NCBI RefSeq assembly: GCF_900110125.1
Contig: NZ_FOCN01000005.1
Location: 62,001-126,000, forward strand
Source of the DNA: Cryobacterium luteum
Lineage (GTDB): Bacteria; Actinomycetota; Actinomycetes; Actinomycetales; Microbacteriaceae
DNA length: 64,000 nt
Reading direction: 5' to 3'
Positions 49,328 through 57,112 of this stretch are shown here, in pieces (position 1 is the first letter of the stretch; every line of letters starts with the position of its first letter). The position numbers and the translations under genes are program-made. The notes beneath the pieces were generated by a model. The model had not been told where the DNA came from. It saw only the letters and a program-made list of their open reading frames with translations, and did no database searches.

Positions 49328-50464
49328 GTGTCACTGGAATTCGCCCGATCCGCCCGCTCCACCGTGGGCATCGAGTGGGAGGTCGCCCTCGTCGACCGCG
49401 CGACCGGCGACCTGGTCAACATCGCCGACGAGGTGCTCGACGCCCTGCGCGGCCCCGACGGCTCCGCGCACCCCACGATCACCGGCGAGCTGCTGCTCAA
49501 CACGGTCGAACTGGTCTCCGGTGTGCACGACACCGTCGGCCACGCCGTAGCGGATGTCGCCGGCCAGCTCGGCGAGGTGCGCCGCGCCCTGGCGGAACGC
49601 GAGGTCGACGTGATCTGCAGCGGCTCGCATCCGTTCGCGCAGTGGTTCGACCAGATCGTCACCGACAAGGCCCGCTACCACAAGCTCATCGACCGCACCC
49701 GGTGGTGGGGACGCAACATGATGATCTGGGGAATCCACGTGCACGTCGGCATCGAGGACAAAGCCAAGGTCATTCCGATCATGAACGGCCTGCTCACCTA
49801 CGTGCCGCACCTGCAGGCGCTCAGCGCGTCGAGCCCGTTCTGGGCCGGCGTCGACACCGGCTATGCCAGCAACCGCTCACTGATGTTCCAGCAGTTGCCG
49901 ACCGCCGGCCTGCCCTGGGATCTGCCCGACTGGGAAGCCTGGGAGCGCTACGTCGACGACCTGGCGGCGACCGGCATCATCGAGGACGTCACCGAGGTGC
50001 GCTGGGACATTCGCCCGTCACCGCGCTGGGGCACGATCGAGATTCGCGTCTGCGACGGCGTCTCGACCACCGTGGAGCTCGGCGCGATCGCCGCGTTCAT
50101 CCAGTGCCTCGTCGAGTGGATGTCCACTCGCCTCGACGCGGGCGAAGACGTGCCGCGCATGCAGCCGTGGTTCGTGCGCGAAAACAAGTGGCGCGCGGCG
50201 CGCTACGGTCTGGGCGCAGAGATCATCCTCGATGCTGCCGGCGCCGAATGCCTGGTGACGGATGATGTGCGTCGCCTGATCGAGACCCTCTCCCCCACAG
50301 CCGAGCGGCTCGGCTGCCTGCCGGAGCTGCTCGGCCTCCACCGCATCATCGACGACGGCGCCAGCTACCAGCGGCAGCTGGCCATCGCCGCTTTGGCTGA
50401 CGGGAGCCTGCCCGCGGTCGTCGCGGCGCTCAGCCACGAACTCGCGCAGGGGCTCGGGAGTTAG
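49328..50464 (+). CDS. ybdK: Carboxylate-amine ligase / glutamate-cysteine ligase 2 family (YbdK)
   Basis: 378 residues from a GTG at 49328 with AAGGAG six bases upstream. Strings of the GCS2/YbdK family: STVGIEWEVALVDRATGDLV, ICSGSHPFAQWFDQ, RWWGRNMMIWGIHVHVGIED, RWDIRPSPRWGTIEIRVCD and WFVRENKWRAARYGL. These are the ATP-grasp-like ligand and metal residues. Weak glutamate-cysteine ligase activity is known for E. coli YbdK; real substrates in Actinobacteria are uncertain, and since these bacteria use mycothiol rather than glutathione, a different amide is likely. It diverges from rpsP. Confidence 0.9.
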   Translation: MSLEFARSARSTVGIEWEVALVDRATGDLVNIADEVLDALRGPDGSAHPTITGELLLNTVELVSGVHDTVGHAVADVAGQLGEVRRALAEREVDVICSGSHPFAQWFDQIVTDKARYHKLIDRTRWWGRNMMIWGIHVHVGIEDKAKVIPIMNGLLTYVPHLQALSASSPFWAGVDTGYASNRSLMFQQLPTAGLPWDLPDWEAWERYVDDLAATGIIEDVTEVRWDIRPSPRWGTIEIRVCDGVSTTVELGAIAAFIQCLVEWMSTRLDAGEDVPRMQPWFVRENKWRAARYGLGAEIILDAAGAECLVTDDVRRLIETLSPTAERLGCLPELLGLHRIIDDGASYQRQLAIAALADGSLPAVVAALSHELAQGLGS

Positions 50465-50501
50465 ACGGGCTGGCTGCTGCGAGGCATCCGCTTTCGTTTG
50501 G

Positions 50502-51290
50502 TCAGGCGTTCTTGCTGTCTCGCCAGGCGAGCCAGTCGATGGCTTTGCCCAGGTCGTAGTCGGGGCCGGAGATGCCAACCGTGAACAGGCGGGTTCCGAG
50601 GTCGTAGAGTGCGTCGGCGTCGTGCACCGTGCGCCCGCGCAGTTCGGTGGAGATCTCGATCTCGCTCAGGTCGCGGCCGACCTCGTCGCACCAGGCACTG
50701 AGCACGCCGAGCTTATGCTCAAGCACTTCGGGGTTGGAGAAGGAGTGCCAGATGTCGGCGTGCTGGGCGACGATGCGCAGGGTCTTCTTTTCGCCGCCAC
50801 CGCCGATGAGTACGGGGATCTCGCGGGTGGGCGGCGGGTTGATCTTTACCCAGCGCGCTGCGATGCGGTTGAGGCTGTCGTCGAGGGCGTTCAGCCGGGT
50901 GCCCGGCGTGCCGAATTCGTAGCCGTATTCCTGGTAGTCGCGTTCGAACCAGCCGGCGCCGGTGCCGAAGATGAAGCGTCCGCCGCTGATGTGGTCGATC
51001 GTGCGGGCCATGTCGGCCTGCAGGTCGGCGTTGCGGTAGCTGTTGCAGTTGACCAGGGCGCCGAATTCGATTGTTGTGGTCTGCTCGGCCCAGGCGGCGA
51101 GGATGGTCCAGGATTCAAAGTGCAGTCCGTCGGGCTCACCGCTGAGCGGAAAAAAGTGGTCCCAGTTGAAGGCCACGTCAAAGCCGCGCGACTCGACCTC
51201 GGTGAGGGTATCGCGAATCTTCGTGTACTCAGCGTGCTGCGGCGCGATCTGCACGCCGATGCGCACGTTCTGATTCCTCGTTGAAGTCAT
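50502..51290 (-). CDS. LLM-class F420-dependent oxidoreductase
   Basis: 262-residue luciferase-like TIM barrel: RIGVQIAPQHAEYTKIRDTL, NWDHFFPLSGEPDG, FGALVNCNSYRNADLQADMARTIDHISGGRFIFGTGAGWFERDYQEYG in parts, and PVLIGGGGEKKTLRIVAQHADIWH. The GGGGEKK and GTGAGW loops bind deazaflavin in this class. Substrate unknown. TAGGCT lies exactly six bases before the ATG at 51290, so it is probably leaderless. It lies downstream of ffh and separated from it by copy B of the twin palindrome. Confidence 0.88.
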   Translation of the reverse strand: MTSTRNQNVRIGVQIAPQHAEYTKIRDTLTEVESRGFDVAFNWDHFFPLSGEPDGLHFESWTILAAWAEQTTTIEFGALVNCNSYRNADLQADMARTIDHISGGRFIFGTGAGWFERDYQEYGYEFGTPGTRLNALDDSLNRIAARWVKINPPPTREIPVLIGGGGEKKTLRIVAQHADIWHSFSNPEVLEHKLGVLSAWCDEVGRDLSEIEISTELRGRTVHDADALYDLGTRLFTVGISGPDYDLGKAIDWLAWRDSKNA

Positions 51291-51296
51291 GTGTCC

Positions 51297-51302
51297 AGCC
51301 TA
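51297..51302 (-). promoter_or_regulatory. -10 box of the LLM gene, leaderless
   Basis: TAGGCT on the minus strand, six bases before ATG 51290; the same hexamer serves ftsY. Confidence 0.45.
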
Positions 51303-51392
51303 GAGCCGCGCCCGGGCTGAGCCGCGACCGGGAACTGGCCGTATTCAGATCGTGGGTTCGCAGCACGCGCGCCGGGCCCACCTTATGAACAC

Positions 51393-51440
51393 GGGCCCAG
51401 TTTATAAACTGGGCCCAGGGACGGGGCCCGGGCCCCGTCC
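51393..51440. repeat. Twin-palindrome intergenic element, copy B
   Basis: Palindrome 1 at 51393-51416 is perfect: GGGCCCAGTTTA and its reverse complement. Palindrome 2 at 51419-51440 is identical to that in copies A and C: GGACGGGGCCC and its reverse complement. GGGCCCACCTTATG lies upstream near 51374, matching a similar string before copy C. It lies after ffh on the minus strand and before the LLM promoter. Confidence 0.9.
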
Positions 51441-51466
51441 AGAGATGGCCCGGCACGGGGGGCGAA

Positions 51467-53056
51467 CTACCGGCCGAGCATTTTCTGCAGCGCCGCCATT
51501 TCCTCTTCGGTGGGACCGCCGGCCTTGCCCTTGCCGGGCTGGGCGCCGGAGCCGAGGCCGAAACCCGAGCCGGCGGCATCCGCTGACGCGGTTTCGCCAG
51601 CGGGCTTGACGCCCGCGGCCAGAGCGGCGTTCTCGGCGGCGCGCTTGGCCGGGTTGCCCGACTTGGAGCCCTTCTTCTTCTGCTGAACCTTGGGCTTGCC
51701 GCCGTAACCGGCGCCGGGGATCGGACCCATGCCGGGAATGTTGGGCATTCCGCCCTTGGCGACGGTCTTCATCATCTTGGCGGCCTGCTCGAAGCGCTGC
51801 ACGAGCTGGTTGACCTCGGTGACGCTCGACCCTGAGCCCTTGGCGATGCGCAGGCGGCGAGATCCGTTGAGCAGCTTCGGAGTGGTGCGTTCCAGCTTGG
51901 TCATCGACTGGATGATGGCCTCCGTGCGCACGATCTCGCGCTCGTCGAAGTTCTCGAGCTGCGCCTTCATGGCGCCGGCGCCGGGCAGCATGCTCATCAT
52001 TTTCTTGATGGAGCCCATGTTGCGCAGCTGCTGCATCTGGCCGAGAAAGTCGTCGAGGGTGAACGTATCGGTCGCGAACTTTTCGGCGACCTTGCGGGCT
52101 TCGTCCTCGTCGAATGCGCCCTGCGCCTGCTCGATCAGGGTGAGGATGTCACCGAGGTCGAGGATGCGGCCGGCCATGCGGTCGGGGTGGAACGGTTCGA
52201 AGTCGTCGAGGCCTTCACCGGTGGAGGCGAACATGATCGGGCGGCCGGTGAGCGAGGCCACCGAGAGGGCCGCGCCACCGCGGGCATCGCCGTCGAGCTT
52301 GGTGAGCACGACGCCGGTGAAGTCGACGCCGTCCTGAAAGGCCTTGGCCGTGGCGACGGCGTCCTGGCCGATCATGGCGTCGATGACGAAGAGCACCTCG
52401 TCCGGATCGATCGCCTTGCGAATGTTCGCGGCCTGCTTCATGAGTTCCGCGTCGACGCCGAGGCGGCCGGCGGTGTCGACGATGACGACGTCGTGCACTT
52501 TCTGCAGGGCGTACTTCACGCCGTCGCGGGCCACCTTGACCGGGTCGCCGACGCCGTTGCCGGGCTCGGGCGCGTAGACGGCGACGCCGGCCTGCCTGGC
52601 GACGACCTCAAGCTGGGTGACCGCGTTCGGTCGCTGCAGGTCGGCTGCGACGAGCAGCGGGGTGTGACCGTCCTTGGCGAGCCACTTGGCGAGCTTACCG
52701 GCGAGGGTGGTCTTACCGGCACCCTGCAGGCCCGCGAGCATGATGATGGTCGGCGGCTTTTTGGCGAATTCCAGCCGACGCTGTTGGCCACCGAGGATGG
52801 TGATGAGCTCGTCGTTGACGATCTGCACGACCTGCTGGGCCGGGTTCAGGGCCTTACTGACCTCGTCGCCGAGGGCGCGCTCGCGCACCTTGCCGGTGAA
52901 GTCCTTGACGACCTCGAGGGCCACGTCGGCGTCGAGCAGCGCGCGGCGGATCTCACGAACGGTGCCGTCGACATCCGCTGCGCTGAGCTTGCCCTTGGTG
53001 CGGAGGTTTTTGAACGTCTCGGCAAGACGATCTGAGAGGTTTCCAAAAGTAGCCAT
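51467..53056 (-). CDS. ffh: Signal recognition particle protein Ffh
   Basis: SRP54 GTPase that brings ribosomes making membrane proteins to FtsY. 529 residues. NG domain: LAETFKNLRTKGKLSAADVD, G1 GLQGAGKTTLAGKLA, then VDTAGRLGVDAELM and TKLDGDARGGAALS. The M domain (from about 330) has LDDFLGQMQQLRNMG and a Gly/Met-rich RNA-binding end, with a Lys-rich tail. Start ATG 53056. Its 3' end is followed by twin-palindrome copy B. Confidence 0.96.
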   Translation of the reverse strand: MATFGNLSDRLAETFKNLRTKGKLSAADVDGTVREIRRALLDADVALEVVKDFTGKVRERALGDEVSKALNPAQQVVQIVNDELITILGGQQRRLEFAKKPPTIIMLAGLQGAGKTTLAGKLAKWLAKDGHTPLLVAADLQRPNAVTQLEVVARQAGVAVYAPEPGNGVGDPVKVARDGVKYALQKVHDVVIVDTAGRLGVDAELMKQAANIRKAIDPDEVLFVIDAMIGQDAVATAKAFQDGVDFTGVVLTKLDGDARGGAALSVASLTGRPIMFASTGEGLDDFEPFHPDRMAGRILDLGDILTLIEQAQGAFDEDEARKVAEKFATDTFTLDDFLGQMQQLRNMGSIKKMMSMLPGAGAMKAQLENFDEREIVRTEAIIQSMTKLERTTPKLLNGSRRLRIAKGSGSSVTEVNQLVQRFEQAAKMMKTVAKGGMPNIPGMGPIPGAGYGGKPKVQQKKKGSKSGNPAKRAAENAALAAGVKPAGETASADAAGSGFGLGSGAQPGKGKAGGPTEEEMAALQKMLGR

Positions 53057-53085
53057 GATGCGTTTAGTTTAACCGGTGGCCGCAG

Positions 53086-53712
53086 CTAGTTCGAAACGGA
53101 TGCCGCGGCGCGCGTTGCATCCACTGCGAGCGCTGCCGGCGCGACCAGGCGCTCGACCGCGCGGATGACGTTGGCTCGCCTCACCGGGATCGCCGCCGGG
53201 TCGGGCGTACCGCCGTAGGCGAGCACCGCTCCGGGCTCATGCATCCACGCGGTGGCGACGCCGAAGATAAGGGTCATGAGCTGCGCTGGATCCCACGCGG
53301 CGTCGACTCGACCGGCCGCCTGCGCCAAACGGATGCGCCGCACCTGTTCGTCCCGATAGCCGAGCATGACCTCGAGGGCCGGCAGCCAGGTGCCGTCGGT
53401 CTCCAGGCGCGCCCAGTCGATCATGCGCAGGTGGTCGCCGTGCTGCACCGCGTGGTCGAACAGGGCTCCGGCGAAGGCCGGCATGTCGTGGTCAGTGAGC
53501 ACGGCGTCGCTCGCGAACTCGCGCAGGTTCAGCTCCAGCACCTCGAGGAAGAGCTGCTCCTTGTCGGAGTAGTACGCGTAGAGGCGTTCCTTGCTCGCGG
53601 ACGCACTTTTAGCGATGCGGTCGATGCGAGCCCCGGCGAGACCGTAGGCCGCGAACTCCGTGCGCGCCGCGTTGAGAATACGAGTCTGGGGGTCTGCTCC
53701 GTCGCGTGCCAT
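53086..53712 (-). CDS. TetR-family regulator
   Basis: 208 residues. Helix-turn-helix AYGLAGARIDRIAKSASASKERLYAYYSDKEQLF at about 22-56; the rest is a helical ligand domain. It diverges from the MFS exporter gene, and a perfect 16-bp palindrome between them covers the -35 region of its own promoter (TATAGT at 53724-53719, six bases before the ATG). It is the likely repressor of the exporter and of itself. Confidence 0.92.
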   Translation of the reverse strand: MARDGADPQTRILNAARTEFAAYGLAGARIDRIAKSASASKERLYAYYSDKEQLFLEVLELNLREFASDAVLTDHDMPAFAGALFDHAVQHGDHLRMIDWARLETDGTWLPALEVMLGYRDEQVRRIRLAQAAGRVDAAWDPAQLMTLIFGVATAWMHEPGAVLAYGGTPDPAAIPVRRANVIRAVERLVAPAALAVDATRAAASVSN

Positions 53713-53718
53713 ATCTCG

Positions 53719-53724
53719 ACTATA
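53719..53724 (-). promoter_or_regulatory. -10 box of the tetR gene, leaderless
   Basis: TATAGT on the minus strand, six bases before ATG 53712. The expected -35 site, 17 bases further, falls on 53742-53747, the left end of the palindromic operator. Confidence 0.5.
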
Positions 53725-53741
53725 GCCAACAATTCATCTAA

Positions 53742-53757
53742 AACGAACTAGTTCGTT
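53742..53757. promoter_or_regulatory. TetR operator palindrome
   Basis: AACGAACTAGTTCGTT, a perfect 16-bp palindrome in the 70-bp gap between tetR and the MFS gene. Size and position are those of a TetR-family operator controlling both genes. Confidence 0.75.
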
Positions 53758-53782
53758 CGGTTTGCACGATAAGGTGGCGGAC

Positions 53783-55345
53783 ATGTCGACTCCACCACCC
53801 ACCACCGTTTCGCCCCAAACCGTTTCGCCCGAATCGGCCAACACGATTGGTCCCACGACCGCGCCGCCCGCGTCGGCGGGGGCGACATCCGCTTCGCTGA
53901 AACAGAGCGAACCCAACCCGCGCCGCTGGTGGCTGCTCACCATTGTGGCCCTCGCCCAGCTCACCGTCGTGCTCGACGGCACCATTGTGAACATCGCGCT
54001 CCCCCAGGCGCAGGAAGCGCTCGGTATGAGCGACGGCGACCGCACCTGGGTCGTCACCCTGTACTCACTCGTGTTCGGGGCGCTGCTGCTGCTCGGCGGG
54101 CGCATCGCGGATTTCTGGGGGCGTAAGCGCTCCTTCATTGTGGGGATGGCCGGGTTCGCCATTGCGTCCGCCCTCGGTGGTGCGGCGCAGAGCACCTGGG
54201 AGCTACTCGCCGCCCGCGGGCTGCAGGGCCTGTTCGCCGCGCTGCTCGCGCCTGCCTCGCTCGCCCTGCTCACGGTCAACTTTCCCGGCGGCAAGGACCG
54301 CATCAAGGCCTTCGCCGTCTATGGCGCGATCGCCGGCGGCGGCGCGGCGGTCGGTCTCATTCTCGGCGGGGTGCTCACGGAGTATGCGAGCTGGCGCTGG
54401 TGCCTCTACGTGAACGTCCCGATCGCGATCCTGGCGATTGCGGCCGCTGTTCCGGTGATTCGGGAGAGCAAGGCGCACGGCAATACCCGGTATGACGTAC
54501 CGGGGGCTATTCTTGTGGCGCTCGGACTGGGATCCCTGGTGTTCGGCTTCGCACAAGCAGAGAACGGCTGGGGAACGTGGCCCGTGCTGGTCTGCCTCCC
54601 CCTCGGACTGGTGCTGCTGCTGCTGTTCGTGTTGGTGGAAAGCCGGTCGAATCATCCGCTGCTGCCGCTGCGCATCATGGCGAACAAGGTGCGCGGCGGG
54701 GCCTTTCTCACCGCGCTGCTTTCGGGCGCCGCGCTGCTCGGCGGGCTGCTGTTTCTCACGCTGTACTTTCAGATCGTGCTGGGCTACACGCCGATTCAGT
54801 CCGGTCTGGCTTCACTCCCGATGACCGTGACGATCATGATCGGTGCCGGCCTGCTGTCGAAGTTTCTGGCCAGCACCGGCGTGCGCATTCCGATGACTGT
54901 CGGGCCGATCGTCGGCGCGGCCGGGCTGCTCTGGCTGACGCAGATCACGGTGGGCGGCAACTACGCGCTCGAGGTGCTGCCGGGGCTCATTCTGCTCGGC
55001 GCCGGCCTCGCGATGATCTTCGTTCCGCTGCAGAACGTGGCCCTGTCGGGGATCGCCGAGCACGACGCCGGCGCCGCGAGCGCCGCGGTGACGGCCATGC
55101 AGCAGATCGGTGGATCGCTCGGGGCGGCCCTGTTCACCGCGCTATACACCGCTGCCGTGAGTTCGTACCTGGTTGGTAAGGTGCCGTCGCAGGCGGTGCA
55201 GCTCGGTGCCCTCGTGAGCGGGTACCAGTCCGCCTTCCTGTGGGCGGCCGTCATTATCTTCGCGGCGGCGCCGATCGCGTTCTTCCTGGTGCGCCCGCGC
55301 CGGGAGGATCTGCTCGGCGCGGGGACCGCAGTGCACCTGGGGTAG
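53783..55345 (+). CDS. MFS exporter, DHA2 (EmrB/QacA) family
   Basis: 520 residues from ATG 53783 with AAGGTGG upstream; a TTG seven codons earlier is less likely. About 14 membrane helices after a Thr/Pro/Ser-rich cytoplasmic tail of about 45 residues. Motif A GGRIADFWGRKRSF follows helix 2; motif C appears as VYGAIAGGGAAVGLILGGVLTEYASWRWCLYVNVP, given in parts. Such pumps export drugs or metabolites with proton exchange. Probably repressed by the divergent TetR. Confidence 0.92.
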   Translation: MSTPPPTTVSPQTVSPESANTIGPTTAPPASAGATSASLKQSEPNPRRWWLLTIVALAQLTVVLDGTIVNIALPQAQEALGMSDGDRTWVVTLYSLVFGALLLLGGRIADFWGRKRSFIVGMAGFAIASALGGAAQSTWELLAARGLQGLFAALLAPASLALLTVNFPGGKDRIKAFAVYGAIAGGGAAVGLILGGVLTEYASWRWCLYVNVPIAILAIAAAVPVIRESKAHGNTRYDVPGAILVALGLGSLVFGFAQAENGWGTWPVLVCLPLGLVLLLLFVLVESRSNHPLLPLRIMANKVRGGAFLTALLSGAALLGGLLFLTLYFQIVLGYTPIQSGLASLPMTVTIMIGAGLLSKFLASTGVRIPMTVGPIVGAAGLLWLTQITVGGNYALEVLPGLILLGAGLAMIFVPLQNVALSGIAEHDAGAASAAVTAMQQIGGSLGAALFTALYTAAVSSYLVGKVPSQAVQLGALVSGYQSAFLWAAVIIFAAAPIAFFLVRPRREDLLGAGTAVHLG

Positions 55346-55380
55346 GTCGAGTGTGGCCTCCGGGCCCACCTAATGGCCAG

Positions 55381-55428
55381 AGGCCCAGTTTATAAACTGG
55401 GCCCCTGGACGGGGCCCGGGCCCCGTCC
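55381..55428. repeat. Twin-palindrome intergenic element, copy C
   Basis: Palindrome 1 at 55381-55404, with one change at its first base (AGGCCCAGTTTA and TAAACTGGGCCC); palindrome 2 at 55407-55428, identical to copies A and B. GGGCCCACCTAATG lies just upstream (55362 onward), matching copy B. It fills the gap between the convergent MFS and DUF2004 genes. Confidence 0.9.
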
Positions 55429-55435
55429 AAGAAAA

Positions 55436-55939
55436 TTAGCTGTCCAGGGCCACCTGCACGGTGTCGCCGTGCACGTCGATCGTCACGACCAGCAGGCCGT
55501 CGGTGTCGTCGGGGCTGATGGCATACTCGAGCACGGCGAAGTGCGCCTCGCTGCCGTTGTGGTGCGGGTGAAAGCCAATGCGCTGCAGGCGCAGGGAGCG
55601 CAGAAAGTCGATCTGCTGGTCGCCGGAATCCCAGATGATGGCGTTTTCAATCGCCTCCTGGTCCATCTCCTCGAGCTGCTCACTGATGTACTGGCTCGTC
55701 ACCGAGACCTCGGCCGACAGATCGGCCACGAGGGACTCCCGCACCTGAGAGTCCAGGTCTTCCATCGAACTGATCATGGCCGCGGCAATGTCGAGCGCTT
55801 CGGCGGTGACCGAATCTTCATCGGGTGAGCTGAGGTCGATCTCTACGCTCTGGTCGCCGAGCTCGGCGGAATCCGACCAGTAGACCTCACCCTCGTCTTC
55901 GTCGCCGAGAATTCCGAAGAAATCGTGTTCGATGCTCAT
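55436..55939 (-). CDS. DUF2004-type acidic protein
   Basis: 167 residues, strongly acidic, no signal peptide or membrane helix. N-terminal MSIEHDFFGILGDEDEGEVYWSDSAELG in parts and C-terminal FHPHHNGSEAHFAVLEYAISPDDTDGLLVVTIDVHGD resemble the DUF2004 family. SSMEDLDSQVRESLVADL is a helical middle. Function unknown. ATG 55939 with AGAGGAG upstream, 22 bp after ftsY on the same strand. Confidence 0.75.
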   Translation of the reverse strand: MSIEHDFFGILGDEDEGEVYWSDSAELGDQSVEIDLSSPDEDSVTAEALDIAAAMISSMEDLDSQVRESLVADLSAEVSVTSQYISEQLEEMDQEAIENAIIWDSGDQQIDFLRSLRLQRIGFHPHHNGSEAHFAVLEYAISPDDTDGLLVVTIDVHGDTVQVALDS

Positions 55940-55961
55940 AGTGCTCCTCTAAAATTCTTCA

Positions 55962-56837
55962 TCAGCCGACCAGTTTCTGTGCAAACACGTGCGGGGTGAA
56001 TCCGGTGAGATCGTTGATGCCCTCACCCTGCCCGACCAGTTTGATGGGAATACCGGTCTTCTCCTGCACGGCCAGCACGAAGCCGCCGCGCGCCGAACCG
56101 TCGAGCTTGGTCAGTACCAGGCCGGTCACCCCGGCGTGCTCGATGAAGGCCTCGGCCTGGGCGAGCCCGTTCTGGCCGGTCGTGGCGTCGAGCACGAGCA
56201 GCACCTCGGCGATCGGACCCTGCTTCTCGACCACCCGGCGAATCTTGGTGAGCTCGTCCATCAAGCCGCCCTTGGTCTGCAGCCGCCCGGCGGTATCGAT
56301 GAGCACGATCTCAATGCCCTCGTTCCTGGCCTTCTCGACCGTTTGAAAGGCGACGGATGCCGGATCCTGGCCGGTCATCTGCGGTTTCACGATTTGCGCG
56401 CCGGCGCGTTCCGCCCAGGTCGACAGTTGTTCGACCGCACCGGCCCGGAACGTGTCGGCCGCGCCGATCACGACGCTGCGGCCGTACGTGTGCAGAAACT
56501 TGGCGAATTTTCCAATCGTCGTGGTCTTGCCGACCCCGTTGACCCCGACGACGAGCACGACTGCAGGGCGCTCAGACAGTGTGAGAGTGGAGTCAAGGGC
56601 CGAGAGGCGCTCTTCGATGCTTTCGCGCAGCATCCGTTGTAAATCGGTCGGGTCGGTCGTGTTGTACCGGGCGACCTTGGCGCGCAGGTCGGCGATGACC
56701 GCGTCGGTGACGGTGGGGCCGAAGTCGGCCTGCAGCAGGGCGTCCTCCAGGTCGTCCCAGGTGTCGGCGTCGATGGTCTTCTTCGCGAACATTCCGCGCA
56801 GTGCGCCGGAGAGGGACCAGGGGGTGCGTTCAGCCAT
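55962..56837 (-). CDS. ftsY: SRP receptor FtsY
   Basis: GTPase docking partner of Ffh at the membrane. 291 residues: the N and G domains only, without the long acidic A domain of E. coli; the first ten residues (AERTPWSLSGALRGMF) may bind lipid. GTPase motifs: VNGVGKTTTIGKFA, VIGAADTFRAGAVEQL, DTAGRLQTKGGLMDEL and TKLDGSARGGFV. TAGGCT stands six bases before the ATG, so the mRNA is probably leaderless. In M. tuberculosis ffh and ftsY (Rv2916c, Rv2921c) are similarly close. Confidence 0.95.
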   Translation of the reverse strand: MAERTPWSLSGALRGMFAKKTIDADTWDDLEDALLQADFGPTVTDAVIADLRAKVARYNTTDPTDLQRMLRESIEERLSALDSTLTLSERPAVVLVVGVNGVGKTTTIGKFAKFLHTYGRSVVIGAADTFRAGAVEQLSTWAERAGAQIVKPQMTGQDPASVAFQTVEKARNEGIEIVLIDTAGRLQTKGGLMDELTKIRRVVEKQGPIAEVLLVLDATTGQNGLAQAEAFIEHAGVTGLVLTKLDGSARGGFVLAVQEKTGIPIKLVGQGEGINDLTGFTPHVFAQKLVG

Positions 56838-56843
56838 GTCCCT

Positions 56844-56849
56844 AGCCTA
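56844..56849 (-). promoter_or_regulatory. -10 box of ftsY, leaderless
   Basis: TAGGCT on the minus strand, six bases before ATG 56837. Confidence 0.45.
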
Positions 56850-56983
56850 CGGGGGTGCCGACGGCTTCGCCGCGGTGAGGCGCGCGAGCGCGGGATGCTG
56901 CGGCGCAGCGCCAGAGAAGCGGATGCTCCCAGCCACGCCCGTCTGTCGCTGACCGCACAGCATTCACAACCCCCGCAAACTAT

Positions 56984-57018
56984 GTGACGCCGCGTGACAG
57001 TGTGTGACAGCACATGAC
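56984..57018 (+). promoter_or_regulatory. Four GTGAC-type repeats phased at 10 bp
   Basis: GTGAC at 56984, 56994 and 57004, and ATGAC at 57014: four copies exactly 10 bp apart, so all face the same side of the helix. They lie about 95-130 bp before the sulfite reductase start, a place suited to an activator or repressor of the sulfate operon. The rest of the 275-bp gap (56838-57112) shows no gene. Confidence 0.5.
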
Positions 57019-57112
57019 CGCGCCCGACTCCCCCGTTCGTGTGGCGCAGTAGCGTGAAGTCGTTGCTTCGGTTCGAAACCACCGGGCAGTGCCGCAAACC
57101 GAGGGAGCCGAC

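Noticed and set aside
57040-57085. tRNA-like strings (GTGGCGCAGTAGCG and GGTTCGAAACC)
   Set aside because: They resemble D-arm and T-loop pieces, but are too close together to leave room for an anticodon arm, and no acceptor stem pairs.
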